64,000 nucleotides of DNA from Pseudomonas sp. ACM7 (GCF_004136015.1 NZ_CP024866.1:3149522-3213521), one strand, 5' to 3'; numbered from the stretch's first letter, positions 36,799-45,089 are shown. Notes: generated by a model not told the origin, from the letters alone. A program made the numbers and translations.

Positions 36799-37926
36799 AT
36801 GTCAAACCCGAGCCAGCAGTTATCGAAGGTCTTGAGTGAAGGTCCTAAAATACGTGACTTAATTCAGATGCACGACGGTGAGCTCAACCTTGAAGTCCCG
36901 CAGGAAGTTTCTCGCGCGACGATTGACGCCTTAATAAATGGGCACACTGGCTATTGTAATCTTACTGGCATAGATGTTTTAAAAAACGCGTTGATCGAGA
37001 GATGCTTTCAACAACATAGTAAGTTGTGCGACCCGGCCGAAATTTTAGTTTCTAATGGTTCAAGTCAAGCTTTGTTCATGTTGATGAAATGCATATTATC
37101 CAACGCGGACGAGGTTCTGATTCCGAATCCATGCTGGCCCGCCTATAGATCTTACATAGAACTTAACGGGGGTATTGCCGTCGATTACGAAATGGGAAAT
37201 AGGGGTCTCGACATAGTTGAAATTCGCAAGTTGGTGACTCTCAAAACCAAGGCGTTGATTATTAACTCACCTCACAACCCTACTGGCTTGATTCTCAGTC
37301 GACAAGATATTCTAGTATTGGTGGCGTTATCTCAAGAGTATGGCTTTCTACTCATTTCCGATGAAGCCTACGAAGGCATCATTTTCGGTAGCGATGAATA
37401 TGTTAGCCCTCTGGATCTTATGGTGGACTCTAGCCTGCTGGTGGTTACACGTACGTTCTCAAAACTGTTCTCTATGTCTGGTTTTAGAATAGGCTATATG
37501 TTCGCGGATAGAAAAATCATCGACCGATGCTCCACGCTTCAGGGCGTCATGACGGACAATGCGTGTACATTTGCGCAGCACGGTGCCTTGGCAGCTATAG
37601 CGTTGCCTAAGAGCATTCTTAAAAAACGTGTTGATGAGTTGCAACACCGAGCCTATTACTGCCATCAATTATTAAGCACTACGTTTGACATTGTACGGCC
37701 GCAGGGTGGTTTCTTTCTATTTCCTGACATTTCCCGAGTATTGGGTGCTACTTGGAATTCGGATACCCAATTTGTAGACGATCTCCTCAATGTAAAATCC
37801 GTTTCGACCACGCCAGGGTCTTCTTACGGTATGAAGGACCATATCCGCATCTCTATTGCTTCCGTAAATGAAGCTGAAATTAAAGAAGCATGCGGGAGAA
37901 TTATTGACCTTGTCCACCATCGCTGA
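36799..37926 (+). CDS. Class I/II PLP-dependent aminotransferase
   Basis: A fold-type I aminotransferase. The coenzyme lysine lies in RTFSKLFSMSGFRIGY (residue 222 from this start), with SPHNPTG and ISDEAYEGI before it and the carboxylate-binding Arg in HIRISIA near the C terminus. The ATG at 36799 is preferred over the TTG at 36787. Length is 375 residues, normal for the family. It could transaminate an amino acid precursor or a keto intermediate; the exact substrate cannot be read from the sequence. It is collinear with the other island genes, 18 bases after the AspH-like gene. Confidence 0.87.
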   Translation: MSNPSQQLSKVLSEGPKIRDLIQMHDGELNLEVPQEVSRATIDALINGHTGYCNLTGIDVLKNALIERCFQQHSKLCDPAEILVSNGSSQALFMLMKCILSNADEVLIPNPCWPAYRSYIELNGGIAVDYEMGNRGLDIVEIRKLVTLKTKALIINSPHNPTGLILSRQDILVLVALSQEYGFLLISDEAYEGIIFGSDEYVSPLDLMVDSSLLVVTRTFSKLFSMSGFRIGYMFADRKIIDRCSTLQGVMTDNACTFAQHGALAAIALPKSILKKRVDELQHRAYYCHQLLSTTFDIVRPQGGFFLFPDISRVLGATWNSDTQFVDDLLNVKSVSTTPGSSYGMKDHIRISIASVNEAEIKEACGRIIDLVHHR

Positions 37927-38085
37927 TTTTCATACGACAGGTGTTACTAGTGTGGAAACCGTTGTCGCTTGGAGGCTCCATGGTTTCATCAGATATTGTT
38001 GGTCCCGACATTTATTTTAGGTCAAGACAGCTCCATATTTTATAGCCAGCAATGTTCTGCCCTAAAATTTTATTGGTCACTAATT

Positions 38086-39435
38086 ATGCATACTATTGAA
38101 AATATAGCGGTAAGTGTTGAAAACCTCACAGAAAAATTCGAGGTTGAACGTTTCAAGGTTTATACCTTGAATCAAATCGACCAGATTCCTCAGCTTGCTA
38201 AATTAGACAGCCGGACTATTTGGGCGATGAAGGTGGTGGCAAGCGTTCTTCCATTTCGAGTCAATGAATATGTTATCAAAGAATTGATCGACTGGAGCAA
38301 TATTCCCAACGATCCTATATACCAGCTTACCTTTCCCCAGAAAGATATGCTGGATAACGAGTCTTTTGATCTAATAGCATCTTTATTTTTAAGGAACTCC
38401 GACCGCTCATCCTGTGAGGTCGCGATAAAAGCGGTTAGAGCTAGACTCAATCCCCATCCAGCAGGGCAGCTGGAGCGTAATATTCCTTCACTGTCTGGCG
38501 TGACAGTAACGGGTGTCCAGCACAAATATCGTGAGACTGTGCTGTTTTTTCCAAGCGCTGGTCAGATTTGCCATAGCTACTGTACTTTTTGTTTTCGTTG
38601 GGCCCAATTCACGGGTGACCAATCTCTCAAGATTGCTGCTAAGGAAAACGCCCAGCTATTGGATTACCTTCGGGCCAACCCTAAAGTGACTGATGTTTTA
38701 ATTACTGGCGGAGATCCGCTAGTTATGAAGACAAGCAATCTACGTGCTTACCTAGAACCTCTTTTGACGCCTGAATTCGAGCACATCCACACTATCCGAA
38801 TTGGTACAAAGGCGCTTTCTTTCTGGCCTCAGCGGTTTGTGACTGACAGCGACGCAGGTGAACTTCTTGATCTATTTAGGAAGATCATCAACAGCGGTAA
38901 ACACTTAGCGTTAATGGCTCATTATAATCATTGGGCGGAACTTGAGCCTGCCATTGCTCGAGAGGCTATTCTTCGTGTTCGACAAACAGGCGCTCAAATA
39001 CGTAGCCAGGGCCCGTTGCTGGCTCATATCAATGACTCTGCTGACGTCTGGGCGCGACTCTGGCAGACGCAAATTCAACTAGGCATTATTCCTTACTATA
39101 TGTTTATCGAGCGTGATACCGGGGCCCGCCGATATTTTGAAGTCCCTCTTGTATGTGCGTGGGAAATTTACCGGGACGCGGTCAAACAAGTTTCAGGTAT
39201 TGCCAGGACTGCCCGAGGACCTTCGATGAGCGCAGATCCGGGGAAAGTTGAGGTCTGCGGTGTAGCTGAAATTCGAGGAGAAAAGGTGTTTGTTTTACGT
39301 TTTATCCAAGCACGAAACCCGGATTGGGTGCAGAGGCCATTCTTCGCACGATTTGATCCCGATGCTACGTGGTTCGATCAACTAAAACCGGCTTTTGGGG
39401 AGACTGCGTTCTTTTTCGAGAGGGAAGTTTCTTAA
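38086..39435 (+). CDS. Lysine-2,3-aminomutase-like radical SAM enzyme, second copy
   Basis: A distant KamA-family radical SAM enzyme. The cluster motif is CHSYCTFC (C162, C166, C169 from the start at 38086). Family strands [27 protein letters not shown] and LGIIPYYMF follow. At the position of lysine aminomutase Asp293 it appears to have Arg343 (FIERDTG), a basic residue as in glutamate 2,3-aminomutase, which hints at an acidic substrate. The probable PLP lysine is in [10 protein letters not shown] 60-residue C-terminal extension ([13 protein letters not shown]) is absent from the first copy. Length is 449 residues. The start is uncertain; an upstream frame reaches 37969. Confidence 0.82.
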   Translation: MHTIENIAVSVENLTEKFEVERFKVYTLNQIDQIPQLAKLDSRTIWAMKVVASVLPFRVNEYVIKELIDWSNIPNDPIYQLTFPQKDMLDNESFDLIASLFLRNSDRSSCEVAIKAVRARLNPHPAGQLERNIPSLSGVTVTGVQHKYRETVLFFPSAGQICHSYCTFCFRWAQFTGDQSLKIAAKENAQLLDYLRANPKVTDVLITGGDPLVMKTSNLRAYLEPLLTPEFEHIHTIRIGTKALSFWPQRFVTDSDAGELLDLFRKIINSGKHLALMAHYNHWAELEPAIAREAILRVRQTGAQIRSQGPLLAHINDSADVWARLWQTQIQLGIIPYYMFIERDTGARRYFEVPLVCAWEIYRDAVKQVSGIARTARGPSMSADPGKVEVCGVAEIRGEKVFVLRFIQARNPDWVQRPFFARFDPDATWFDQLKPAFGETAFFFEREVS

Positions 39436-39442
39436 CCCGTTT

Positions 39443-39559
39443 TTGCCAGCGTTGCCGCTGATGATCAAACTGCCAGCCTGGGACAATGTGCTCCCACTCA
39501 ATACTCTGTGCGCGGTTTTCATGGATCCGCGTTTCATAACCGCAGGACGCGAGATCAAC
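39443..39559 (-). pseudogene. Endonuclease I (endA) exon fragment
   Basis: The minus strand encodes [18 protein letters not shown] followed by [18 protein letters not shown] and RWQ, a close match to the middle of E. coli EndA (ENRASRVEWEHVVPAWQFG). Only about 39 codons remain; the frame then runs into the reverse of the radical SAM gene. On its 5' side it abuts a group II intron 3' end, so it is the downstream exon of an intron insertion. Confidence 0.75.
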
Positions 39560-39561
39560 TG

Positions 39562-39695
39562 GTCGCGGTAGGAATGGCAGCCACCTGCCACCCCCGCACA
39601 GATCCGTACGTGCGGAATTACCGCATACGGCTCCTGCCTTGGGTTTTGAGTAAGCGCTCCACACCCCGACGACTTCAATGTGAGCAGCCCGCTCA
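39562..39695 (-). mobile_element. Group II intron 3' end (domains V and VI)
   Basis: On the minus strand GAGCCGTATGCGG and CCGCACGTACGGATC form a domain V hairpin with the AGC triad, followed by GTGCGGGGGTGGCAGG, a domain VI-like stem and the end CCTACCGCGAC at about 39562. The endA exon fragment follows directly. The rest of the intron is missing; the 5' limit is approximate. Confidence 0.72.
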
Positions 39696-39890
39696 ACTAT
39701 TCGCGCGTTCTTTGACACCATCGATCACGAGTGGATGATGTGCTTTCTGCAACACCGAATCGCGGATCGACGGGTGTTAGCGTTTATAGTCCGATGGCTG
39801 CGTACAGTTGTTCTTGAAAACGGAAAGCGAACTCCTGCGAAGCAGGGCACACCACAAGGTGCGCCTATTTCACCGCTTTTAGCCAATATC
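39696..39890 (+). pseudogene. Group II intron reverse transcriptase fragment
   Basis: The plus strand reads [19 protein letters not shown] through GTPQGAPISPLLANIYL, which are reverse transcriptase blocks 2 to 4 of an intron-encoded protein. Only about 65 codons are present, and they lie on the opposite strand from the domain V/VI remnant. The frame fuses at NIYL to the cdhR remnant. Confidence 0.78.
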
Positions 39891-39892
39891 TA

Positions 39893-40061
39893 TCTGCGCT
39901 TGCGGCTGGAGAAGGCGCGGCAGTTGTTGCGGCAGACGGACATGAGTGTGCTGGAGGTGAGTATTGCGTGCGGGTTTGAATCGCCGTCGTATTTCACCCG
40001 CAGTTACCGGGCGCGTTTTGAACGGTGTCCGCGCGAAGACAGGCGTACCGCGAAGGCATGA
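39893..40061 (+). pseudogene. cdhR 3'-end remnant (right island flank)
   Basis: From YLRLRLEKARQLLRQTDMSV to the stop at 40059-40061 the frame repeats the last third of the AraC domain of cdhR (compare 27676-27830), ending ERCPREDRRTAKA. It is joined in frame to the reverse transcriptase fragment at a short shared ATCTATCTGCGC/TTCTACCTGCGC-type sequence. It lacks any start and is a duplication scar. Confidence 0.82.
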
Positions 40062-40074
40062 ACAGCAGAGACAC

Positions 40075-40179
40075 CTGTGGGAGCGAGCTTGCTCCGGGCG
40101 GCGTTCCGACGATGAGGCCAGTACATTCAACATTGATGTCGGCTGATCCACCGCTATCGCGAGCAAGCTCGCTCCCACA
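40075..40179. repeat. REP doublet (REPIN) 11, diverged
   Basis: Lies between the cdhR remnant and DUF3010 copy 2, the same place as the doublet at 27892-27981. The left arm has decayed (GTGGGAGCGAGCTTGCTCCG). Confidence 0.82.
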
Positions 40180-40198
40180 TTTTGATCTGCGTTCGCTT

Positions 40199-40615
40199 TT
40201 ACTTCTTCATCAACGCCGAGCAAGCCGCTTTAAACGCTTCATGCTGATACTTGTTCAACGTCCCCGGCAGTTCAAAGTCGAACTTCTTGTTCTGCGCATT
40301 GATGGTCTGTGGCGACAGCAGCGTGACTTCGCAATTTTCCAACAACTGAAAAACGCCCTCGATCTTGAACGTGGTCGGCCCACCGGCGAACTCACCTTTC
40401 TTGCTGCGCTTCTTGATCGCAATCCGGTCGATGGAGTTCTCGCGCACAAACGACGCCACCTGAGCGGCAAAGACTTTGACGTTCGCGGCTTCGTCGTCAT
40501 CGTCGAGGGCAATTTTCTTGGTGGCCAGGGCGACGTGGCTCAGCGCCTGACCGTCGAGAGAGGCCACGGCGATGATGGCTTCGCTGCCTTTGATTTCGAT
40601 GCCGCAGATTTTCAT
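40199..40615 (-). CDS. DUF3010 family protein, copy 2
   Basis: A 138-residue protein starting MKICGIEIKGSEAIIAVA, the second copy of the gene at 28001-28417, with about seven substitutions confined mostly to the first 65 residues and to LENC/LDSC. Function is unknown. This copy is adjacent to the lprI-like and dipeptidase genes, which suggests the right flank preserves the original order of the locus. About 35 bases downstream of its start the DNA still matches the left flank through the antitoxin C-terminal codons. Confidence 0.78.
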   Translation of the reverse strand: MKICGIEIKGSEAIIAVASLDGQALSHVALATKKIALDDDDEAANVKVFAAQVASFVRENSIDRIAIKKRSKKGEFAGGPTTFKIEGVFQLLENCEVTLLSPQTINAQNKKFDFELPGTLNKYQHEAFKAACSALMKK

Positions 40616-40676
40616 TTGAATTCCTTAACTGGCTGATGGCGTGCAGCTTACAGCTCAAGTTGATCGGCGTTTGCGC

Positions 40677-41078
40677 TTACTCCTGCCCAATCGACTCCAA
40701 AAACTCCGACCGCTCGTCACTCATCCGCGCCACGCAATCATTTTGCGCAATGGTGAACGCCTTGCTACCGGCCGTCGCCGGAAAGGCCTCAACCGCACAA
40801 TCCGCATCCCGGGTCTTCAGCCACTGCTGTTGAGCAGCCTTGAGCTTGCCGGTGATGTCGGCCAGTTGTGCCGGGTTCTTGCTGTAGGCCGTTTGCATGC
40901 GCTCGGTCAGGCCTTGATAGTTGTCTTTTAGGAGCTGTTCGGCGGTGGTTCTGCTGTAGACCGAGCATTCCAGGGTCTGGACCTCGTTTTCGACTTTGTC
41001 GCAGGGGTTGTCGTCGGACTCTTCGGCCGCGTGTACGCCGGTCGCTATCAGTGCCAAAGCCAGGAAGATCGATTTCAT
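40677..41078 (-). CDS. LprI/DUF1311 family periplasmic protein
   Basis: A small secreted protein. A signal peptide MKSIFLALALIATGVHA is followed by AEESDDNPCDKVENEVQ; this fixes the start at 41078. The mature part has four cysteines in the pattern of lysozyme-inhibitor LprI-like (DUF1311) proteins (CDKV, LECSVY, DADCAVEA, NDCVARM), which form disulfides in the periplasm, and the family stretch QQQWLKTRDADC. Length is 133 residues. It is divergent from the dipeptidase gene. Lysozyme inhibition itself is not shown. Confidence 0.75.
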   Translation of the reverse strand: MKSIFLALALIATGVHAAEESDDNPCDKVENEVQTLECSVYSRTTAEQLLKDNYQGLTERMQTAYSKNPAQLADITGKLKAAQQQWLKTRDADCAVEAFPATAGSKAFTIAQNDCVARMSDERSEFLESIGQE

Positions 41079-41326
41079 TGCGCCGCCGCCCCTTTTTCCA
41101 GTAAAGCATCCAGTGAAACATCCAGTAGTGCCGCGAATTCTGGCCCATGCGCAGGCCCTTGAACAGGTGCCCCATGACGTCCGGCGACGACCCTTTGTCG
41201 CAGATTGACGCTTTCGGCAAACCCCCTGTCGTTTTTGCACCCGGCTGCCCCCTCCCTCAGGCATATGCTGGCCCCAAAGCGCCGGCACACGATTCGGCGT
41301 ATGAATCGCTAATAGGGGACAGCCTG

Positions 41327-42304
41327 ATGAGCCCAGCCGAATTGCACGCCGACAGCATCGTTATCGACGGTCTGATTATTGCCAAGTGGAACCGTGAGCT
41401 GTTCGAAGACATGCGCAAGGGCGGTCTGACCGCGGCCAACTGCACCGTGTCGGTGTGGGAGGGCTTTCAGGCCACTGTGAACAATATCGCCGCCAGCCAG
41501 AAGCTGATCCGCGAAAACAGCGACCTGGTGATTCCAGTGCGCACCACCGCCGATATCCGCAAAGCCAAAGAACAGGGCAAGACCGGCATCCTGTTCGGCT
41601 TCCAGAATGCCCACGCCTTTGAAGATCAGATCGGCTACGTCGAGGTGTTCAAGCAGCTGGGCGTCGGTATCGTGCAGATGTGCTACAACACCCAAAACCT
41701 GGTCGGTACCGGTTGCTACGAGCGTGATGGCGGCCTGTCGGGTTTCGGTCGTGAAATCGTCGCCGAGATGAACCGCGTCGGCGTCATGTGCGACCTGTCT
41801 CACGTGGGTTCGAAAACCTCCGAAGAAGTCATCCTCGAATCCAAGAAACCGGTCTGCTACTCCCATTGCCTGCCGTCGGGTCTGAAAATCCACCCGCGCA
41901 ACAAATCCGATGAAGAACTGAAGTTCATCGCCGATCACGGCGGTTTCGTCGGCGTGACCATGTTTGCGCCATTCCTGGCCAAGGGTATCGATTCGACCAT
42001 CGACGATTACGCCGAAGCCATCGAATACACCATGAACATCGTCGGCGAAGACGCCATTGGCATCGGCACCGACTTCACCCAGGGCCATGGCCAGGACTTC
42101 TTCGAATACCTGACCCATGACAAGGGCTACGCCCGCCGCCTGACCAGCTTCGGCAAGATCATCAACCCGCTGGGCATCCGCACCGTCGGCGAGTTCCCGA
42201 ACCTGACCGAAACCCTGCTCAAGCGCGGCCATTCCGAGCGTGTGGTCCGCAAGATCATGGGCGAGAACTGGGTCAACGTCTTGAAGGACGTCTGGGGCGA
42301 GTAA
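41327..42304 (+). CDS. Membrane-dipeptidase (renal dipeptidase) family protein
   Basis: A zinc peptidase M19 homologue (PA5396-like). The amidohydrolase-type metal residues are seen in MCDLSHVGSKTSEEV and YSHCLPSGLKIHPRNKSDEEL, and the GIGTDFTQG motif lies near residue 245. The GGGGA site before the ATG at 41327 and the family N terminus exclude the 60-residue extension. The usual first HxD is replaced by VIDGLIIAKWN, so metal coordination may be altered. Length is 325 residues. It is the first gene of the dgc block and is under GbdR control in P. aeruginosa; the substrate in betaine metabolism is unknown. Confidence 0.85.
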   Translation: MSPAELHADSIVIDGLIIAKWNRELFEDMRKGGLTAANCTVSVWEGFQATVNNIAASQKLIRENSDLVIPVRTTADIRKAKEQGKTGILFGFQNAHAFEDQIGYVEVFKQLGVGIVQMCYNTQNLVGTGCYERDGGLSGFGREIVAEMNRVGVMCDLSHVGSKTSEEVILESKKPVCYSHCLPSGLKIHPRNKSDEELKFIADHGGFVGVTMFAPFLAKGIDSTIDDYAEAIEYTMNIVGEDAIGIGTDFTQGHGQDFFEYLTHDKGYARRLTSFGKIINPLGIRTVGEFPNLTETLLKRGHSERVVRKIMGENWVNVLKDVWGE

Positions 42305-42325
42305 GCCCTTTTTCAAACGAACGCT

Positions 42326-42426
42326 GTAGCAGCTGCCGAGGCACGAGGCTGCGTTGCGGTCCGCAGGACCGCCCTCGGGGGCCGCTTCGCCGCCCAACGC
42401 AGCCTCGCAGGCTCGACAGCTGCTAC
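42326..42426. repeat. GTAGCAGCTGCCGAGGCACGAG inverted repeat, copy 3
   Basis: The third copy of the family at 3067-3167, in the gap between the dipeptidase gene and the small DUF5943-type gene. Confidence 0.85.
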
Positions 42427-42466
42427 GGCACGACAACACAACGAATTTTTCTGGAGTTAAGTTTCC

Positions 42467-42997
42467 ATGGCCAAGATCGCCCCGCAATTGCCAATCGAAG
42501 TCGACAGCGAAACCGGTGTCTGGACCTCCGACGCCCTGCCAATGCTGTACGTGCCGCGTCATTTCTTCGTCAACAACCACATGGGCATCGAGGAAGTGCT
42601 GGGCGCCGACGCCTACGCCGAAATCCTCTACAAGGCCGGCTACAAATCCGCCTGGCACTGGTGTGAAAAAGAAGCTGAATGCCACGGCCTGGAAGGCGTT
42701 GCGGTGTTCGAACACTACATGAAGCGTCTGTCGCAACGCGGCTGGGGCCTGTTCAAAATCCAGGACATTGACCTCGACAAGGGCACGGCCAGCGTCAAGC
42801 TCGAACACTCGGCGTTCGTCTACGTGTACGGCAAGGTCGGCCGCAAAGTCGACTACATGTTCACTGGCTGGTTTGCCGGTGCCATGGACCAGATTCTGCA
42901 AGCTCGTGGCAGCAAGATCCGCACCGTTGCCGAACAGGTTTACGGTGGCTCCGAAGAAGGCCACGACGACGGCCTGTTCACCGTCAAGCCGTTGTAA
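42467..42997 (+). CDS. DUF5943 / 4-vinyl-reductase-like small protein
   Basis: A 176-residue soluble protein (PA5397-like) found with dgcA in Pseudomonas. It begins MAKIAPQLPIEVDSETGVW and has His/Cys-rich segments (WHWCEKEAECHG) that could hold a metal or bind a tetrapyrrole-like ligand as in 4-vinyl-reductase-type domains; this is inference. It precedes dgcA by 15 bases and is presumably cotranscribed. Its role in dimethylglycine demethylation has not been defined as far as I know. Confidence 0.8.
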   Translation: MAKIAPQLPIEVDSETGVWTSDALPMLYVPRHFFVNNHMGIEEVLGADAYAEILYKAGYKSAWHWCEKEAECHGLEGVAVFEHYMKRLSQRGWGLFKIQDIDLDKGTASVKLEHSAFVYVYGKVGRKVDYMFTGWFAGAMDQILQARGSKIRTVAEQVYGGSEEGHDDGLFTVKPL

Positions 42998-43012
42998 GTC
43001 GAGGAACCCGCC

Positions 43013-45073
43013 ATGGCTTTCGAAGCAATGTTCCAGCCGATCCAGATCGGCAAACTGACCATCCGCAACCGCGTGCTCAGCACCGCGCACGCCGAGGTCT
43101 ATGCCACCGACGGCGGCATGACCACCGACCGGTACGTCAAGTATTACGAAGAGAAAGCCAAGGGCGGGATCGGCCTGGCGATTTGCGGCGGTTCCTCCAG
43201 TGTGGCCATCGACAGCCCGCAAGGCTGGTGGAAGTCGGTCAATCTGGCCGACGACCGGATCATTCCGCACTTCCAGAATCTGGCCGATGCCATGCACAAG
43301 CATGGCGCCAAGATCATGATCCAGATTACCCACATGGGTCGTCGTTCCCGTTGGGATGGCGAGCATTGGCCAACCCTGCTGTCGCCGTCGGGCATCCGTG
43401 AACCGGTGCACCGCGCGACCTGCAAGACCATCGAGCCGGAAGAAATCTGGCGGGTGATCGGTAACTACGCCACTGCGGCTGGCCGCGCCAAGGCCGGTGG
43501 CCTGGACGGCGTTGAACTGTCGGCGGTGCACCAGCACATGATCGACCAGTTCTGGAGCCCGCGCGTCAACAAACGTACCGACGAATGGGGCGGCAGCTTC
43601 GAGAACCGTATGCGTTTCGGCCTGGAAGTCCTTAAAGCGGTGCGCAAGGAAGTCGGCCCGGATTTCTGCGTCGGCATTCGTCTGTGCGGTGATGAATTCC
43701 ACCCGGACGGCTTGTCCCACGAGGACATGAAGCAGATCGCCAAGTACTACGACGACACCGGCATGATCGACTTCATCGGCGTGGTGGGTTCGGGTTGCGA
43801 CACCCACAACACCCTGGCCAACGTTATCCCGAACATGAGTTATCCACCGGAGCCATTCCTGCATTTGGCCGCCGGTATCAAAGAAGTGGTCAAGGCCCCG
43901 GTGCTGCACGCGCAGAACATCAAGGACCCAAACCAGGCGACCCGGATTCTGGAAGGCGGCTACGTCGACATGGTCGGCATGACCCGCGCCCACATCGCCG
44001 ATCCGCACCTGATCGCCAAGATCAAAATGGGTCAGGTCGACCAGATCAAACAATGCGTCGGCGCCAACTACTGCATCGACCGTCAATACCAGGGCCTGGA
44101 CGTGTTGTGCATCCAGAACGCCGCGACCTCCCGTGAATACATGGGCGTGCCGCACATCATCGAGAAATCGACCGGTGTGAAGCGCAAGGTTGTGGTGGTC
44201 GGTGCCGGTCCTGCCGGGATGGAAGCCGCTCGCGTCTCCGCCGAACGTGGCCACGACGTGACCCTGTTCGAGAAGAAAGAATTCATCGGCGGGCAGATCA
44301 CCACCGCCTCGAAAGCCCCGCAACGGGATCAGATCGCCGGTATCACCCGCTGGTTCCAGCTTGAGCTAGCGAGGTTGAAAGTCGACCTGCGCCTGGGCGT
44401 GGCGGCGGATGCGGCGACCATTCTCGACCTGCGTCCGGACGTGGTGGTACTCGCCGTCGGCGGCCATCCATTCCTGGAGCAGAACGAGCACTGGGGCGCG
44501 GCTGAAGGTCTGGTGGTCAGCAGCTGGGACATCCTCGACGGCAAGGTTGCACCGGGCAAGAACGTGTTGGTCTACGACACCATCTGCGAGTTCACCGGGA
44601 TGTCTACCGCCGACTTCCTCGCCGACAAGGGCAGCCAGGTCGAGATCGTCACCGACGACATCAAACCGGGCGTGGCGATTGGCGGCACCTCGTTCCCGAC
44701 TTACTACCGCAGCATGTACCCCAAAGAAGTGATCATGACCGGGGACATGATGCTGGAGAAGGTCTACCGCGAAGGCGACAAGCTGGTGGCGGTGCTGGAA
44801 AACGAATACACCGGCGCCAAAGAGGAGCGGGTGGTGGACCAGGTCGTCGTCGAAAACGGCGTGCGTCCGGACGAAGAAATCTATTACGCGCTGAAGGAAG
44901 CGTCGCGCAACAAAGGCCAGATGGACATCGAGGCCCTGTTCGCGATCAAGCCGCAACCTTCGCTGAGCCAGGCGGGCGACGGCTACTTGCTGTTCCGCAT
45001 CGGCGACTGCGTGGCGCAACGCAACACCCACGCGGCGATCTATGACGCGTTGCGGTTGTGCAAGGATTTCTAA
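43013..45073 (+). CDS. dgcA: Dimethylglycine demethylase subunit DgcA
   Basis: A trimethylamine-dehydrogenase-like flavoprotein that demethylates dimethylglycine to sarcosine. The N-terminal Old-Yellow-Enzyme TIM barrel (FMN) covers about residues 1-350 (TIRNRVLSTAHAEVYATDGG; GGLDGVELSAVHQHMIDQFW), and the C-terminal half has an FAD/NAD domain (VVVVGAGPAGMEAARVSA). The 4Fe-4S segment reads CVGANYC then DVLCIQNA: the second Cys of the usual CxxCxxxC is Ala. Length is 686 residues. It lies 15 bases after the DUF5943-type gene and before dgcB, and electrons probably pass to DgcB and the ETF subunits. Confidence 0.93.
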   Translation: MAFEAMFQPIQIGKLTIRNRVLSTAHAEVYATDGGMTTDRYVKYYEEKAKGGIGLAICGGSSSVAIDSPQGWWKSVNLADDRIIPHFQNLADAMHKHGAKIMIQITHMGRRSRWDGEHWPTLLSPSGIREPVHRATCKTIEPEEIWRVIGNYATAAGRAKAGGLDGVELSAVHQHMIDQFWSPRVNKRTDEWGGSFENRMRFGLEVLKAVRKEVGPDFCVGIRLCGDEFHPDGLSHEDMKQIAKYYDDTGMIDFIGVVGSGCDTHNTLANVIPNMSYPPEPFLHLAAGIKEVVKAPVLHAQNIKDPNQATRILEGGYVDMVGMTRAHIADPHLIAKIKMGQVDQIKQCVGANYCIDRQYQGLDVLCIQNAATSREYMGVPHIIEKSTGVKRKVVVVGAGPAGMEAARVSAERGHDVTLFEKKEFIGGQITTASKAPQRDQIAGITRWFQLELARLKVDLRLGVAADAATILDLRPDVVVLAVGGHPFLEQNEHWGAAEGLVVSSWDILDGKVAPGKNVLVYDTICEFTGMSTADFLADKGSQVEIVTDDIKPGVAIGGTSFPTYYRSMYPKEVIMTGDMMLEKVYREGDKLVAVLENEYTGAKEERVVDQVVVENGVRPDEEIYYALKEASRNKGQMDIEALFAIKPQPSLSQAGDGYLLFRIGDCVAQRNTHAAIYDALRLCKDF

Positions 45074-45078
45074 GAGCT

Positions 45079-45087
45079 TGTGGATAA
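45079..45087 (+). promoter_or_regulatory. DnaA box (TGTGGATAA)
   Basis: A perfect consensus box just after the dgcA stop. Further perfect boxes lie inside the ETF genes at 47691, 47950 (opposite strand) and 48900, and in the array 51201-51734. Binding is inferred from sequence only. Confidence 0.45.
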
Positions 45088-45089
45088 CC

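Noticed and set aside
39735..40061. A 108-residue gene mixing reverse transcriptase and AraC sequence
   Set aside because: It is a chance in-frame fusion of two remnants at a junction, lacking complete domains and a start signal.
28438..41100. An integrase-carrying genomic island or prophage with tRNA attachment site
   Set aside because: No integrase, tRNA gene or short att repeats are visible; the flanking repeats are long gene-sized copies that point to homologous recombination.
41309..44323. 1004-residue open frame antisense to the dipeptidase, DUF5943 and dgcA genes
   Set aside because: It mirrors GC-rich codon bias of three well-supported genes and crosses the repeat at 42326-42426; no domain is visible.
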